From NCBI RefSeq assembly GCF_001667265.1, contig NZ_LZHW01000051.1, forward strand, positions 1-55,026: 55,026 nt of DNA, given 5' to 3'. Positions 8,570 to 16,634 of the stretch are shown here, one piece after another. The DNA is from Mycobacterium sp. ACS4331 (GTDB lineage Bacteria; Actinomycetota; Actinomycetes; Mycobacteriales; Mycobacteriaceae). The notes beneath the pieces are model-generated. The model was not told the DNA's origin, made no database searches, and saw only the letters and a program-made list of their open reading frames with translations. Each line of letters opens with the position of its first letter. Positions within the stretch are counted from its first letter, which is position 1. The position numbers and the translations under genes were made by a program.

Positions 8570-10381
8570 TCAGTCGTTGAAGTGCAGATTGGCGAACGTG
8601 AGCCGACTGACGCCGGGTTCGGCCAGCCACGGGGCCAGTGGGTCGTCGTCGTCGACTTGGCCGACCCAGTTCTGCAGGTTGTGCAACCGCTCGGTGCCCA
8701 GGTAATGGAACAGCTGAGCGTCGCCCGTCGGTGGGACGGTGAAAGGCAGCGGCTTGGAGACCACATGGATCACGTCACCGCTGACCCGCGCGATCAGCGT
8801 GGTGCCGGCGCGCAGGGGGGTGCGTGCGGCCTCCGGCAGGCCCGGCTGCAGTTGGTTCTCGAGATCCTCACGGCGCTGGACCAATTGGATCACCACCTCG
8901 GGTCGAGGCTGCCGATCGTCGGCTAGCCGAAAGGTGACGTGCACGCTTTCGACCGCAATGGGTGATCCCGAATCCGGGTCAAGTCCCAACGCCACCGCGT
9001 TGCGGACGGCCCAGGCCTGGAGGCTCGGATAGACGTCCGGTCTGCCCTCGCCGGATCTGCTGTCGGTGTCCAGGTTCATCGTCGCCTCGAGAACGAGATC
9101 GGCCACCGGGACGTCGGGGGACAGGCTCAACGGTTGAATTGGGCCCGGCCACAGCAGCGCCTCCTCGCTCAGCGAGGCGACCTGCGCCGGCCAGATGCCG
9201 CGGCGACGCAGTGACTCCACCAGCCCGGCCCGCAGCCGCAGCGAATCCTCCGGGTACAGAGCATGATCGGCGGTCACGATCGCTCGGACGATGTCACCGA
9301 ACGTGACGTCCACCGGCGGGAGGTAGTCGAAGGCACGCACCACCATGGCCAGGTGCCGATCGGCCGAGCGTACGGCCTCGGTGGTCACCCGGTTCACCAG
9401 GTCCGGATGCAGACGCCCGGGCGGCAGTATGCCGGTGCCGCCACTGGCGATCCGCCTCAGATCGGCGACCGATGCCTCGAAATGATCCAGAAAGGCGTCG
9501 AACACCGCGGCCACAAGACAGGCTCCGCGTTCGTGTGGTTCGGTCGCGGCGCGGAACCTCGCCGGTGTCCGCTGTTCCTCGCGTGGGACCTTGGGGTCGA
9601 TGGCCCTGCGCAGCGCCTCACCGCGCCCCGTCGACCGACCGAATTCGTCGGCCAGGTCGAAGAGCACGCCGCCCCGCTCGAGGGTGCCCTCGGTCGTGGT
9701 AACCGCGTCGAACACCACGTCGCGATGGGTGAAGTGCTGGAACAGGGCGATCAGGTCGGCGAACGCTTCGTGCGCCGCCAACACGTCCCGGTTGGTCGCT
9801 TCGGAGAAGTACCTCCGCAACCGGTGCACAATCGCGTGCGTGACCTCATGGGCGATGATGTCCGAGGACAGGCACGTGAATATCATCTGATCCGGCAGGT
9901 TCGCCCCGGGATCGTTCGTATCGGCGCGGAAGTAGCCGAACAACACGGCTTTCCGTTTCGGATCGAAGAACGCATTGCGGCCCTCAAACGCGTGCGGCAC
10001 CAGGCGGAGGGGTCTGTCGCCGCGCCACCGGAACCGGCGTCCCAGATAGCGCTCGAAGCGCTCCAGGACGCCGGTGGTGACGGCGTAGACGATCTGTTGG
10101 TGTGTCCGCGGATCGCCCTCGGCGGGTTCCATGCCGTCGTGCGCCAGGACGAACGGATCGTCCAGATCGATCATCGCCGACCAGGTGTCGTGCACCGGGT
10201 TGTAGTCGACGACCTCCACCGCCTGCCCACGCGGGCCGGGTTTCAGCCCCGTCTCGTAGGGCACGCTGACCGTGAGGTGCCGGCCCGAGAGGCGGGTGGA
10301 CATCGGGTCGAACGCGAAGGTCCGCAGCCGCCGTCGCCGGGGTGTCTCCAGCCTGGGCCCGCCGATGTGCGCAGTGCTCAT
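8570..10381 (-). CDS. Thermolysin-like (gluzincin) zinc metallopeptidase
   Basis: The 603-aa protein contains HEVTH at residues 178-182 (HExxH) and HEAFADL at 204-210, whose Glu205 is placed like the third zinc ligand of M4-type peptidases (ExxxD spacing). Surrounding sequence and length differ from secreted thermolysins: there is no signal peptide and no recognisable propeptide, and about 390 residues of unassigned sequence follow the catalytic core. It is therefore a divergent gluzincin, probably acting inside the cell or released by an unknown route. Its ATG overlaps the stop of the upstream astacin-like gene (ATGA), indicating translational coupling and a shared function. Confidence 0.75.
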   Translation of the reverse strand: MSTAHIGGPRLETPRRRRLRTFAFDPMSTRLSGRHLTVSVPYETGLKPGPRGQAVEVVDYNPVHDTWSAMIDLDDPFVLAHDGMEPAEGDPRTHQQIVYAVTTGVLERFERYLGRRFRWRGDRPLRLVPHAFEGRNAFFDPKRKAVLFGYFRADTNDPGANLPDQMIFTCLSSDIIAHEVTHAIVHRLRRYFSEATNRDVLAAHEAFADLIALFQHFTHRDVVFDAVTTTEGTLERGGVLFDLADEFGRSTGRGEALRRAIDPKVPREEQRTPARFRAATEPHERGACLVAAVFDAFLDHFEASVADLRRIASGGTGILPPGRLHPDLVNRVTTEAVRSADRHLAMVVRAFDYLPPVDVTFGDIVRAIVTADHALYPEDSLRLRAGLVESLRRRGIWPAQVASLSEEALLWPGPIQPLSLSPDVPVADLVLEATMNLDTDSRSGEGRPDVYPSLQAWAVRNAVALGLDPDSGSPIAVESVHVTFRLADDRQPRPEVVIQLVQRREDLENQLQPGLPEAARTPLRAGTTLIARVSGDVIHVVSKPLPFTVPPTGDAQLFHYLGTERLHNLQNWVGQVDDDDPLAPWLAEPGVSRLTFANLHFND

Positions 10382-11751
10382 CGTGTGCCGACTCCACTGC
10401 TCCACAGGCCGGGCCAGTGCGGGTCGATCGGCAGCGGATAGCCGGAATCCGCACGGTCGGCCGCGATGTCGTAACGCACATACTCCGAGCCTTTGAACAG
10501 ATAGGCCTTGCCGCCCGGCCATACGACGATCTCATCGATGCCCTGCGCGAACGCCGCGGGCAGGCCCGGCCAGTTGCCGGCGATCGGCTTCGGATAGCCG
10601 GGATCCACGCGATCGGAGGCGATGTCGTAGCGCATGTACTGCGAACCCTTGAAGAAGTAGGCCTTGCCGTTGGGCCACACCACGCCCGCGTCGATCCCGT
10701 CGGCCCACAACCCCGGCCAGTTGCCGGCGATGGGCCGCGGGTAGCCGGCGTCCACCCGGTCGTTGACGACGTCATAGCGGATGTACTGGTTGCCGCGGAA
10801 GTAGTAGGCCTTGCCGTTGGTCCACAGCAGGCCCGAATCGATCCCACTGGCGAAGTCGGCCGGGAACCCGGGCCAGTTGCCCGCGATCGGCAGCGGGTAT
10901 CCCGCGTCGACTTTGTCCGCGGCGACGTTGTAGCGCACGTACTTGTCGCCCTTGAACAGATACACCCTGCCGTTGGGCCACATCGACGTCGGTGACACCG
11001 GACCGGGGTACAACTGTCCGGCGAAGGTGGCGTCGAGGTTGTTGATGTCGGGACCGCCCGGGACCGCGATGCCGTCCTTCATGATCTCGGCGGGCAGGCC
11101 GTAGCACATGATCGACGTCGGGTCGGTGACCGCGCTCGCGATCAACGCCGAGTTGTCGAACGGGGTCAACACCTGCTCGATGACCTCTGCCCGGCTCCAG
11201 CCCTGGGTGCGCATGAAGTAGGCGATGGCCTTCTCCCGGTCGATCCGGTCGACGATCGCCCTGCGGCGGTGCTCATGCGGGAAGCCCAGCGTGTGCCCGG
11301 TTTCGTGCCGCACCACCCGGTGGAATTCCGATTCCGGTGTGTTCATGCTGAAGCTGGCGAGGTTCATCGTCGGCGCGTTGGCCGCGATCGACAGGACGTC
11401 GGTGCCCAGGTAGGACCAGTAGCCGTCGCCGGCCTTGCGCGCGATGCGAACCTGACCGGTGCCGGCGGTCTCGGTGAACTGCACATTCGACCAGGCCCCC
11501 CAGGCGTTCATGTGGGACAGGATGCGGGCGCGCAGATCGGCGCCGGGGTTGTCGAGGAAGCTGACGGTCAGCCGGACGCCGGACTTCGGCCAGCGGCGTG
11601 CGGTGATCGCCGACAGTGGCAGGTCCGGCCCCAGCGCGGCCCGGTCCTGCGCGGTGGGCGCATTCTCCGGGTTGAGTTCAATGGCCTTGGCCGCCGCCTC
11701 CTCCGCGAGTTCGGTCGGCAGTGTCTTGATGCTGCAACTGATGTAAGACAT
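10378..11751 (-). CDS. Astacin-like (M12A) metallopeptidase with C-terminal hemopexin-like repeats
   Basis: The 457-aa protein has the metzincin zinc motif HETGHTLGFPHE at residues 149-160, which matches the astacin form HExxHxxGFxHE and is followed by an Arg-rich segment. The Met-turn is SIMCYG at 213-218, with a Tyr like astacin's zinc-near Tyr. Residues about 256-457 are four repeats of ~50 residues, each with a WPNGKAYxFKGxxYxRYD-like core and a GNWPG turn, matching a four-bladed hemopexin domain as in vertebrate matrix metalloproteases. Cys6 near the N-terminus could act as a cysteine switch, as in the bacterial astacin myroilysin. No signal peptide is evident. It is the first gene of the three-gene metallohydrolase operon. 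Confidence 0.85.
   Translation of the reverse strand: MSYISCSIKTLPTELAEEAAAKAIELNPENAPTAQDRAALGPDLPLSAITARRWPKSGVRLTVSFLDNPGADLRARILSHMNAWGAWSNVQFTETAGTGQVRIARKAGDGYWSYLGTDVLSIAANAPTMNLASFSMNTPESEFHRVVRHETGHTLGFPHEHRRRAIVDRIDREKAIAYFMRTQGWSRAEVIEQVLTPFDNSALIASAVTDPTSIMCYGLPAEIMKDGIAVPGGPDINNLDATFAGQLYPGPVSPTSMWPNGRVYLFKGDKYVRYNVAADKVDAGYPLPIAGNWPGFPADFASGIDSGLLWTNGKAYYFRGNQYIRYDVVNDRVDAGYPRPIAGNWPGLWADGIDAGVVWPNGKAYFFKGSQYMRYDIASDRVDPGYPKPIAGNWPGLPAAFAQGIDEIVVWPGGKAYLFKGSEYVRYDIAADRADSGYPLPIDPHWPGLWSSGVGTR
10381..10986 (-). repeat. Four tandem hemopexin-coding repeats (~150 bp each)
   Basis: Four in-frame units starting near protein residues 256, 307, 356 and 408 share the pattern W-P-N-G-K-A-Y, then Y-x-R-Y-D, then GYP-x-PI and NWPG. 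The match is visible in DNA as well, for example the recurring complement of GGCAACTGGCCGGG. This implies internal duplication or gene conversion. Confidence 0.8.
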
Positions 11752-11843
11752 GGATCCCCCCGGGTCTGGACGCGGGCTGCGTCGCGTGTTGGTGGGCCGA
11801 GATTAGGCATGGCGACGGGTACCGGTCGCGAGTAGTCGGCTAC

Positions 11844-11877
11844 CCGATGCGCCGGCATCGGTTCCGGCTCACCGGAA
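11844..11877. repeat. Two back-to-back perfect palindromes in a divergent intergenic region
   Basis: CCGATGC-GCCG-GCATCGG (11844-11861) is followed directly by TTCCGG-CTCA-CCGGAA (11862-11877). They lie in the 228-bp gap between the divergent metallopeptidase operon and the flavin monooxygenase gene. They could be operators or hairpins in the 5' leader of either gene. The remainder of the gap shows a TAATCT -10-like hexamer on the minus strand near 11805 and nothing else clear. Confidence 0.5.
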
Positions 11878-11979
11878 TCAGCGATGGGTGCCAGCACCAA
11901 TGACACCGGGTGCGCGGGGTGCTGATCCTGAAGATGGAACAGGCCATCGAACAGGCCGCGAACGGGCAGGTGGGCGAAC

Positions 11980-13101
11980 ATGGCGAAGAGACTGAGAGCG
12001 GCCGTCATCGGCGGCGGCATCGGCGGACTGTCGACGGCCCTTGCGCTGCACCGGATCGGGGCACACGTGCGCGTCTATGAACGGGCGCATCGGCTCGGTG
12101 ACGTCGGCGCCGGTGTCTCCCTGCAGCGCAACAGTCAGCGTGTGCTCGATCGACTCGGCGTCGGCGCGCGGGTCCGCCGGTTCGGCTCACTGCTGCCCGA
12201 GTTCGAGTTCTTCACTCCCGACGGGACGCTCGTTTCACACGAGATGTACAGCGTCGGCGCCTGGCCACTGGCACTTCGCCGTGCTGACCTGGTGGCCGCC
12301 CTGGCATCCTCCCTGCCGCCGGGCACCGTCTGCACCGGGCACCGCTGTGTGCTGTTCGGTCAGGACGAGGACTCGGCGGTGGTGGGTTTCGACAACGGCG
12401 CACTCGTGCGTGCCGATGTCGTGATCGGCGCCGACGGCATCCACTCCACACTGCAGCGTCACGTCCTGGAGGCGGGGGACCCGGTGTTCTCCGGCATGGT
12501 CGCCTACCGCGGACTGATTCCTTCCGGGCGGTTGCCCACCTGGCCGCGGGGACTGGTGACGTGGGGCGGCGACGGGCGCCACCTGCTGACCTACCCCGTG
12601 CGCGCCGGTCGCTTCGTCAACTATGTGGGCTTCGTTCCGGCCGACGAGGGGATGGTCGAAACATGGTCCGCCCCCGGTGATCCCGCTGCGCTGGTGGCGG
12701 CGTTCGCCGGGTGGGCGCCGCCGACCCGCCACCTGCTGTCGCGTGTCGAGTCCACCTTCAGGTGGGGCCTCTACGATCGCGATCCGCTGCCACGGTGGAC
12801 GACCGGCAGGCTGGCCCTGCTCGGTGATGCGGCCCATCCGATGCTGCCTCATCTGGGGCAGGGTGCCAACCAGGCGATCGAGGACGCGTTGGCCCTGGCG
12901 ATCCTGCTGCGCGGCGTGCCCGCCGCCGACGTCCCGGACGCGCTCACGCGCTACGAAACGCTGCGTCGCGGACACACCGCCCGCGTGCAGCACGACGCGC
13001 GGATCAACGGGCATCTCTTCGACTCCGCACAACCTGTGAGTCTGAACCATTCCTGGGTACAGGACTACGACGTGGAGAAGGAGGCTCGTGCCATCGCGTG
13101 A
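11980..13101 (+). CDS. FAD-dependent aromatic-type monooxygenase (salicylate hydroxylase-like)
   Basis: The 373-aa protein is a class A flavoprotein monooxygenase. The N-terminal dinucleotide fold GGGIGG lies at residues 11-16, DG in VIGADGIHS near 150 is the second fingerprint, and GDAAHPMLPHLGQG near 286 is the FAD-ribityl motif. These enzymes use NAD(P)H and O2 to hydroxylate aromatic or similar compounds in the cytosol. There is no adjacent ring-cleavage gene to suggest the substrate. It is divergent from the metallopeptidase operon and shares a palindrome-rich intergenic region with it. It may also be called PHBH/UbiH-like, but the closest feel is NahG/6-hydroxynicotinate 3-monooxygenase. 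Confidence 0.85.
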   Translation: MAKRLRAAVIGGGIGGLSTALALHRIGAHVRVYERAHRLGDVGAGVSLQRNSQRVLDRLGVGARVRRFGSLLPEFEFFTPDGTLVSHEMYSVGAWPLALRRADLVAALASSLPPGTVCTGHRCVLFGQDEDSAVVGFDNGALVRADVVIGADGIHSTLQRHVLEAGDPVFSGMVAYRGLIPSGRLPTWPRGLVTWGGDGRHLLTYPVRAGRFVNYVGFVPADEGMVETWSAPGDPAALVAAFAGWAPPTRHLLSRVESTFRWGLYDRDPLPRWTTGRLALLGDAAHPMLPHLGQGANQAIEDALALAILLRGVPAADVPDALTRYETLRRGHTARVQHDARINGHLFDSAQPVSLNHSWVQDYDVEKEARAIA

Positions 13102-13210
13102 TACCTGCTGGCTGGTAGTCCCGATGCAGGCCAGCGGTGATGGCGCGGCCGTGGGGGAGGGCAACTCTGGAAAGAGCAAGCCTGCAACGGATTCTCGAAG
13201 GAGCCCGATC

Positions 13211-13480
13211 ATGCGTAGTGGAATCATCTACATCACAACGGCATTGGCGGCATGCGGTGCGGCGCTGACCATCGCCGCCGCACCCCTGGCCGGGGCCGAC
13301 ACCGGCACGGTGCGGCTGGCGGTGGTCTCGACGGCCACCGGCGGCGACATCGTGCCTGCCGGTCACGGATACGGGGGCCACGGTTATGGGGGTGGTTTCC
13401 ATGGTTACGGCGGTTTCCACGGCTATCCCCACGGCTTCTATGGAGCTCCGGTGTGGGAGCCCTGGTGGCCCTGGATCTGA
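13211..13480 (+). CDS. Small exported Gly/His/Tyr-rich protein
   Basis: The 89-aa product begins with a signal peptide (hydrophobic segment about residues 4-28, predicted cleavage after ALAGA near residue 27). Its second half is dominated by Gly, His, Tyr and Phe in GHGYGG- and GFHGY-type repeats, ending in WEPWWPWI. The histidine-rich composition suggests metal binding or a cell-envelope structural role, but no family is recognised. AAGGAG 6 nt before ATG 13211 decides the start, although the frame is open upstream to 13088. It lies between a monooxygenase and a gamma-glutamyltransferase-like gene on the same strand. Confidence 0.7.
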   Translation: MRSGIIYITTALAACGAALTIAAAPLAGADTGTVRLAVVSTATGGDIVPAGHGYGGHGYGGGFHGYGGFHGYPHGFYGAPVWEPWWPWI

Positions 13481-13515
13481 TGCGTCCAGACCCGTGCGTC
13501 GCCACGGCCAGCCCC

Positions 13516-13521
13516 TAGAAT
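13516..13521 (+). promoter_or_regulatory. -10 hexamer of a leaderless promoter
   Basis: TAGAAT lies 7 nt before ATG 13529 with no Shine-Dalgarno sequence in between. Confidence 0.45.
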
Positions 13522-13528
13522 TGCAGCG

Positions 13529-15115
13529 ATGACGGGGCCGTTCAGCTGGGATCTGCCGTACGCGTGGCCGCACACACCCACTGTGGCGCGCAACGTCGTC
13601 TGCACGTCCCAGCCGCTGGCGGCGCAGGCCGGCCTGGCGATGCTCGCCCACGGTGGCAACGCGGTCGATGCGGCGGTGGCCGCGGCGATCACCCTGACCC
13701 TCGTCGAACCGGTGTCCAACGGCATCGGCTCGGACGCGTTCGCCATCGTGTGGGATGGGGAGCGCCTGCACGGCCTGAACGCCTCGGGACGTTCCCCGCA
13801 GGCGTGGACTCCGTCCTATTTCCCCGACGGCCCGATCCCCTCGCGGGGGTGGAACTCGGTCACCGTTCCGGGCGCGGTGTCAGCCTGGGTTGAACTGCAC
13901 GCCAGGTTCGGCGGGCTGCCGTTCGCCCAGCTCTTCGAGCCCGCAATCGAATACGGCCGCAGCGGATTTCTCGTCTCGCCGACGGTGGCCGCCCAGTGGG
14001 CCCGACAGGCGCCCGTGATGCGCGCACAGCCCGGATTCGCCGGGGCGTTCCTGCCGGGTGGACGACCACCGGGGCCGGGGGAGCTGTTCCGTCTGCCGGA
14101 GCATGCGGCCACGCTGGCGGCCATTGCCGAGTCGGGGGGTGAGGACTTCTATCACGGCGAGCTGGCGGCGAAGATGGAGGCGCACTCCAGTGCCAACGGT
14201 GGCGCGATGCGGGCCGCCGACCTGGCCGCGCACCGTGCCGACTGGGTCGATCCGATCGGCATCGACTACCGCGGTTACACGCTGCATGAGATCCCCCCGA
14301 ACGGTCAGGGCATCATCGCCCTCATCGCGCTCGGCATGCTCGCACACTTCGACATGCCCTCGTTCCCCGTCGACTCCGCCGACAGCGTGCACCTGCAGAT
14401 CGAGGCGATCAAACTGGCCTTCGCCGACGCGCAGGCGCACGTCGCCGACATCGACCACATGACGGTGTCGCCGGATCGACTGCTGGACAACGATTATCTG
14501 AAACAGCGGTCGGCGCTGATCGACCCGATGCGGGCCACGGCCGCCGCGCCCGGCAGCCCGCCGAAGGGCGGAACCGTCTATCTGACCGCAGCCGATGCCG
14601 CCGGGATGATGGTGTCGATGATCCAGTCCAACTACGACGGCTTCGGGTCGGGGGTGGTGGTGCCGGGCACGGGGATCTCGATGCAGAACCGTGGCACCGG
14701 CTTCAGTGTCACTCCCGGGCATCCGAACCTCATCGGCCCGCGAAAACGGCCGTACCACACCATCGTCCCCGCCTTCCTCACCCGTGCTGGGTCTCCCGTG
14801 ATGAGTTTCGGGGTGATGGGGGGAACCATGCAGCCACAGGGGCATCTGCAGATGATGGTGCGCATCGCCGACCACGGCCAGAACCCTCAAACCGCCTGTG
14901 ACGGGCCACGGTTCCGGTGGGAGCACGGGATGCGCGTGAGCCTCGAACCCGGCTTCTCAGCGTCGACGGTCAACGAGCTGCGCACGCGAGGCCACGACGT
15001 GGCCGTCGTCGACGACACCGATCACTTCGGCAGTTGTCAGGCGATCTGGCGTCTGCGCGACGGTTATCTGGGCGCCAGCGATCCACGCCGGGATGGGCAG
15101 GCCGTGGGATTCTGA
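13529..15115 (+). CDS. Gamma-glutamyltransferase-family protein
   Basis: The 528-aa protein matches the Ntn-hydrolase gamma-glutamyltransferase family over its length: HGGNAVDAAVAAA near residue 41, ASGRSP near 85, and PPNGQG near 256. The self-processing Thr is probably Thr349 in KGGTVYLTAAD, aligned with Thr391 of the E. coli enzyme. The usual TTH triad is changed to TVY, which is unusual and may alter substrate use. It lacks an obvious signal peptide, unlike secreted GGTs, so a cytosolic hydrolase or a 7-ACA-acylase-like activity is possible. The start is supported by a -10-like TAGAAT 7 nt upstream. Confidence 0.85.
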   Translation: MTGPFSWDLPYAWPHTPTVARNVVCTSQPLAAQAGLAMLAHGGNAVDAAVAAAITLTLVEPVSNGIGSDAFAIVWDGERLHGLNASGRSPQAWTPSYFPDGPIPSRGWNSVTVPGAVSAWVELHARFGGLPFAQLFEPAIEYGRSGFLVSPTVAAQWARQAPVMRAQPGFAGAFLPGGRPPGPGELFRLPEHAATLAAIAESGGEDFYHGELAAKMEAHSSANGGAMRAADLAAHRADWVDPIGIDYRGYTLHEIPPNGQGIIALIALGMLAHFDMPSFPVDSADSVHLQIEAIKLAFADAQAHVADIDHMTVSPDRLLDNDYLKQRSALIDPMRATAAAPGSPPKGGTVYLTAADAAGMMVSMIQSNYDGFGSGVVVPGTGISMQNRGTGFSVTPGHPNLIGPRKRPYHTIVPAFLTRAGSPVMSFGVMGGTMQPQGHLQMMVRIADHGQNPQTACDGPRFRWEHGMRVSLEPGFSASTVNELRTRGHDVAVVDDTDHFGSCQAIWRLRDGYLGASDPRRDGQAVGF

Positions 15116-15124
15116 GCAGTCCGA

Positions 15125-15151
15125 GCCCCGGCAGACAAACAGAGCCGGGGC
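15125..15151. terminator. Bidirectional terminator hairpin
   Basis: A perfect 8-bp GC stem (GCCCCGGC 15125-15132 with GCCGGGGC 15144-15151) and an 11-nt loop lie between the convergent GGT-like gene and the 47-aa gene. There is no T-tract on either side. Confidence 0.6.
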
Positions 15152-15188
15152 CCGAAGGCCGCCGGCTCTGGAATGGGGAGACGTCGCG

Positions 15189-15332
15189 TCAGGCGTTCTC
15201 ACGCTCGTAGCGCTGCGCGATCGCGATCAGCTCTTCGCGCACCGTCGAGGCGGGCAGCGAGCTGATGCGGGCGTAGAGGCGCCGACGTCCGATGGCGCGC
15301 TTCTGTTTTTCGCGGAACTGCGCGAAGGACAT
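15189..15332 (-). CDS. Conserved small basic protein (47 aa)
   Basis: An ATG at 15332 preceded by GAGGAG (minus strand, 9-10 nt upstream) opens a 47-codon frame beginning MSFAQFREKQKRAIGRRRLY and ending in YERENA. The strong ribosome-binding site, the helical basic N-terminal half and a terminator just downstream make it a real gene. I recognise this as a type of small protein common in mycobacteria with no established function. The long AT-rich region upstream is its likely promoter. Confidence 0.75.
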   Translation of the reverse strand: MSFAQFREKQKRAIGRRRLYARISSLPASTVREELIAIAQRYERENA

Positions 15333-15554
15333 GTCTTTCAACTCCTCTGTAGACCCCCCGGGTCGCGGGGGAGCTCATTTCTTGGGTGGCATCCACGGAT
15401 CGAGGATCACTCGATGTGTGCAACACGACAATCATCGGTGTTAATTCCATGTAACGCAAAAAATTCTGGTGTGAGATTGGGTACAGCCCAACATTTTTCG
15501 GTGCACGTACGTGGTCGCCGTCACATGCGTGGGCGACGGCGTCGCTGGTCACAG
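15333..15554. promoter_or_regulatory. AT-rich intergenic region between the 47-aa gene and modC
   Basis: These 222 bp are clearly less GC-rich than their surroundings (around 15400-15505). They hold GTTA-n8-TAAC (15440-15455), an imperfect inverted repeat whose minus strand reads GTTACATGGAATTAAC and loosely resembles a GlnR half-site pair. This is probably the promoter region of the 47-aa gene; the site assignment is weak. Confidence 0.3.
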
Positions 15555-16634
15555 TCACCCGGGCAACGCCGGATGCAGCTGCACCTCCTGCGCTTTCACC
15601 GCGAAGTACACCGTCTGGCCGACGTCGAGGTCCAGGTCGGCCGCCGCGGCAGCGGTGATGTCGGCGGCCAGTCCGACACCGCCGTCGGGAAGGTCGGCGC
15701 CACGGATCCGGACCCCGGCACCGTGAAGGTCGAGTTCGGCGATGGTCACCGGGATGACGTTGCGCGGGCTGCCATGCGGGGCGGACAGGTGCACAGCGAC
15801 GGCGGCGGGCCGAAACAACGCGACCGCACCACTGCCAACCGTGACCTCGCCGACGCCGGAAATCGAATCACCCCAACCGGTTCGAAGCAGCCCCGGGGCC
15901 GAGACGTGACCCGGGATCAGATTGATGCCGGCGATCCGTGCCGCGAAGTCGCTGCGCGGGGACGCCAGGACGTCGCGCACCGCACCGCTCTCCACGACGC
16001 GTCCGTCCTCGATGACGACGGCCTGGTCGGCGATCGCCAGGGAATCCAGGAGGTCGTGGGTCACGATGATGGCCGTGCGACCGGCCTCACGCAGCACGTC
16101 ACGCAGCAGTCGGCGCAGTGCCGGGGCCGCGGTGACGTCGAGGGCGGCCATCGGTTCGTCGAGCAGCAGCACCTTCGGCTCGGCGGCCAGCGCGCGGGCG
16201 ACCGCCACCCGCTGGGCCTGGCCTCCGGACAACCGGGCGGGCCTGCGGTCGGCGAGGTCCGCGGCGCCCACGGCGTCGAGCCAGTGCCGTGCCGCCGCCC
16301 GCGCCTGCGCCCGGGACCGCCCTTGGCAGCGCGGCGCGTAGGCGACATTGGCCAGCGCAGTCATGTGTGGGAACAGCATGGCCTGCTGTGACAGCATGGC
16401 CACCCCGCGCGCGTGCGTCGGTACGAAGGTCCCGGTCGCCGTGTCGGTCAGCACCGTGTCCCCGAGATCGATGCGACCGTCGTCGGGATGCAGCAGACCC
16501 GCGATCATCATCAGCAGGGTGGACTTGCCGACACCGTTGGGTCCCAGCACGGCGAGCACCTCGCCGTCGGCCAGCGCCACGTCGAGATCCACGCCCCGTT
16601 GCGCGATCCGGGCGCGCACCCGCACGCTGCTCAC
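15555..16634 (-). CDS. modC: Molybdate ABC transporter, ATP-binding protein with Mop domain
   Basis: The 359-aa cytoplasmic ATPase powers molybdate (or tungstate) import. Walker A GPNGVGKS is at residues 31-38, the ABC signature LSGGQ at 134-138 and Walker B LLLDEP at 155-160, with a His switch in IVTHDL. After the nucleotide-binding domain, residues about 290-355 form a TOBE/Mop molybdate-binding domain that usually gives feedback control. Its GTG overlaps the modB stop (GTGA), so translation is coupled. Sulfate or iron ATPases are alternatives but lack this Mop tail and the ModA/ModB partners. Confidence 0.92.
   Translation of the reverse strand: MSSVRVRARIAQRGVDLDVALADGEVLAVLGPNGVGKSTLLMMIAGLLHPDDGRIDLGDTVLTDTATGTFVPTHARGVAMLSQQAMLFPHMTALANVAYAPRCQGRSRAQARAAARHWLDAVGAADLADRRPARLSGGQAQRVAVARALAAEPKVLLLDEPMAALDVTAAPALRRLLRDVLREAGRTAIIVTHDLLDSLAIADQAVVIEDGRVVESGAVRDVLASPRSDFAARIAGINLIPGHVSAPGLLRTGWGDSISGVGEVTVGSGAVALFRPAAVAVHLSAPHGSPRNVIPVTIAELDLHGAGVRIRGADLPDGGVGLAADITAAAAADLDLDVGQTVYFAVKAQEVQLHPALPG

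Noticed and set aside
10381..10986. Possible CRISPR or minisatellite array from the ~150-bp repeats
   Set aside because: The repeats are in frame, imperfect and encode hemopexin blades; there are no spacers or cas genes.
15440..15455. GlnR-binding site upstream of the 47-aa gene
   Set aside because: Only a partial match with GTnAC-n6-GAAAC; no nitrogen-metabolism gene is adjacent except the mod operon, which reads the other way from its own promoter.
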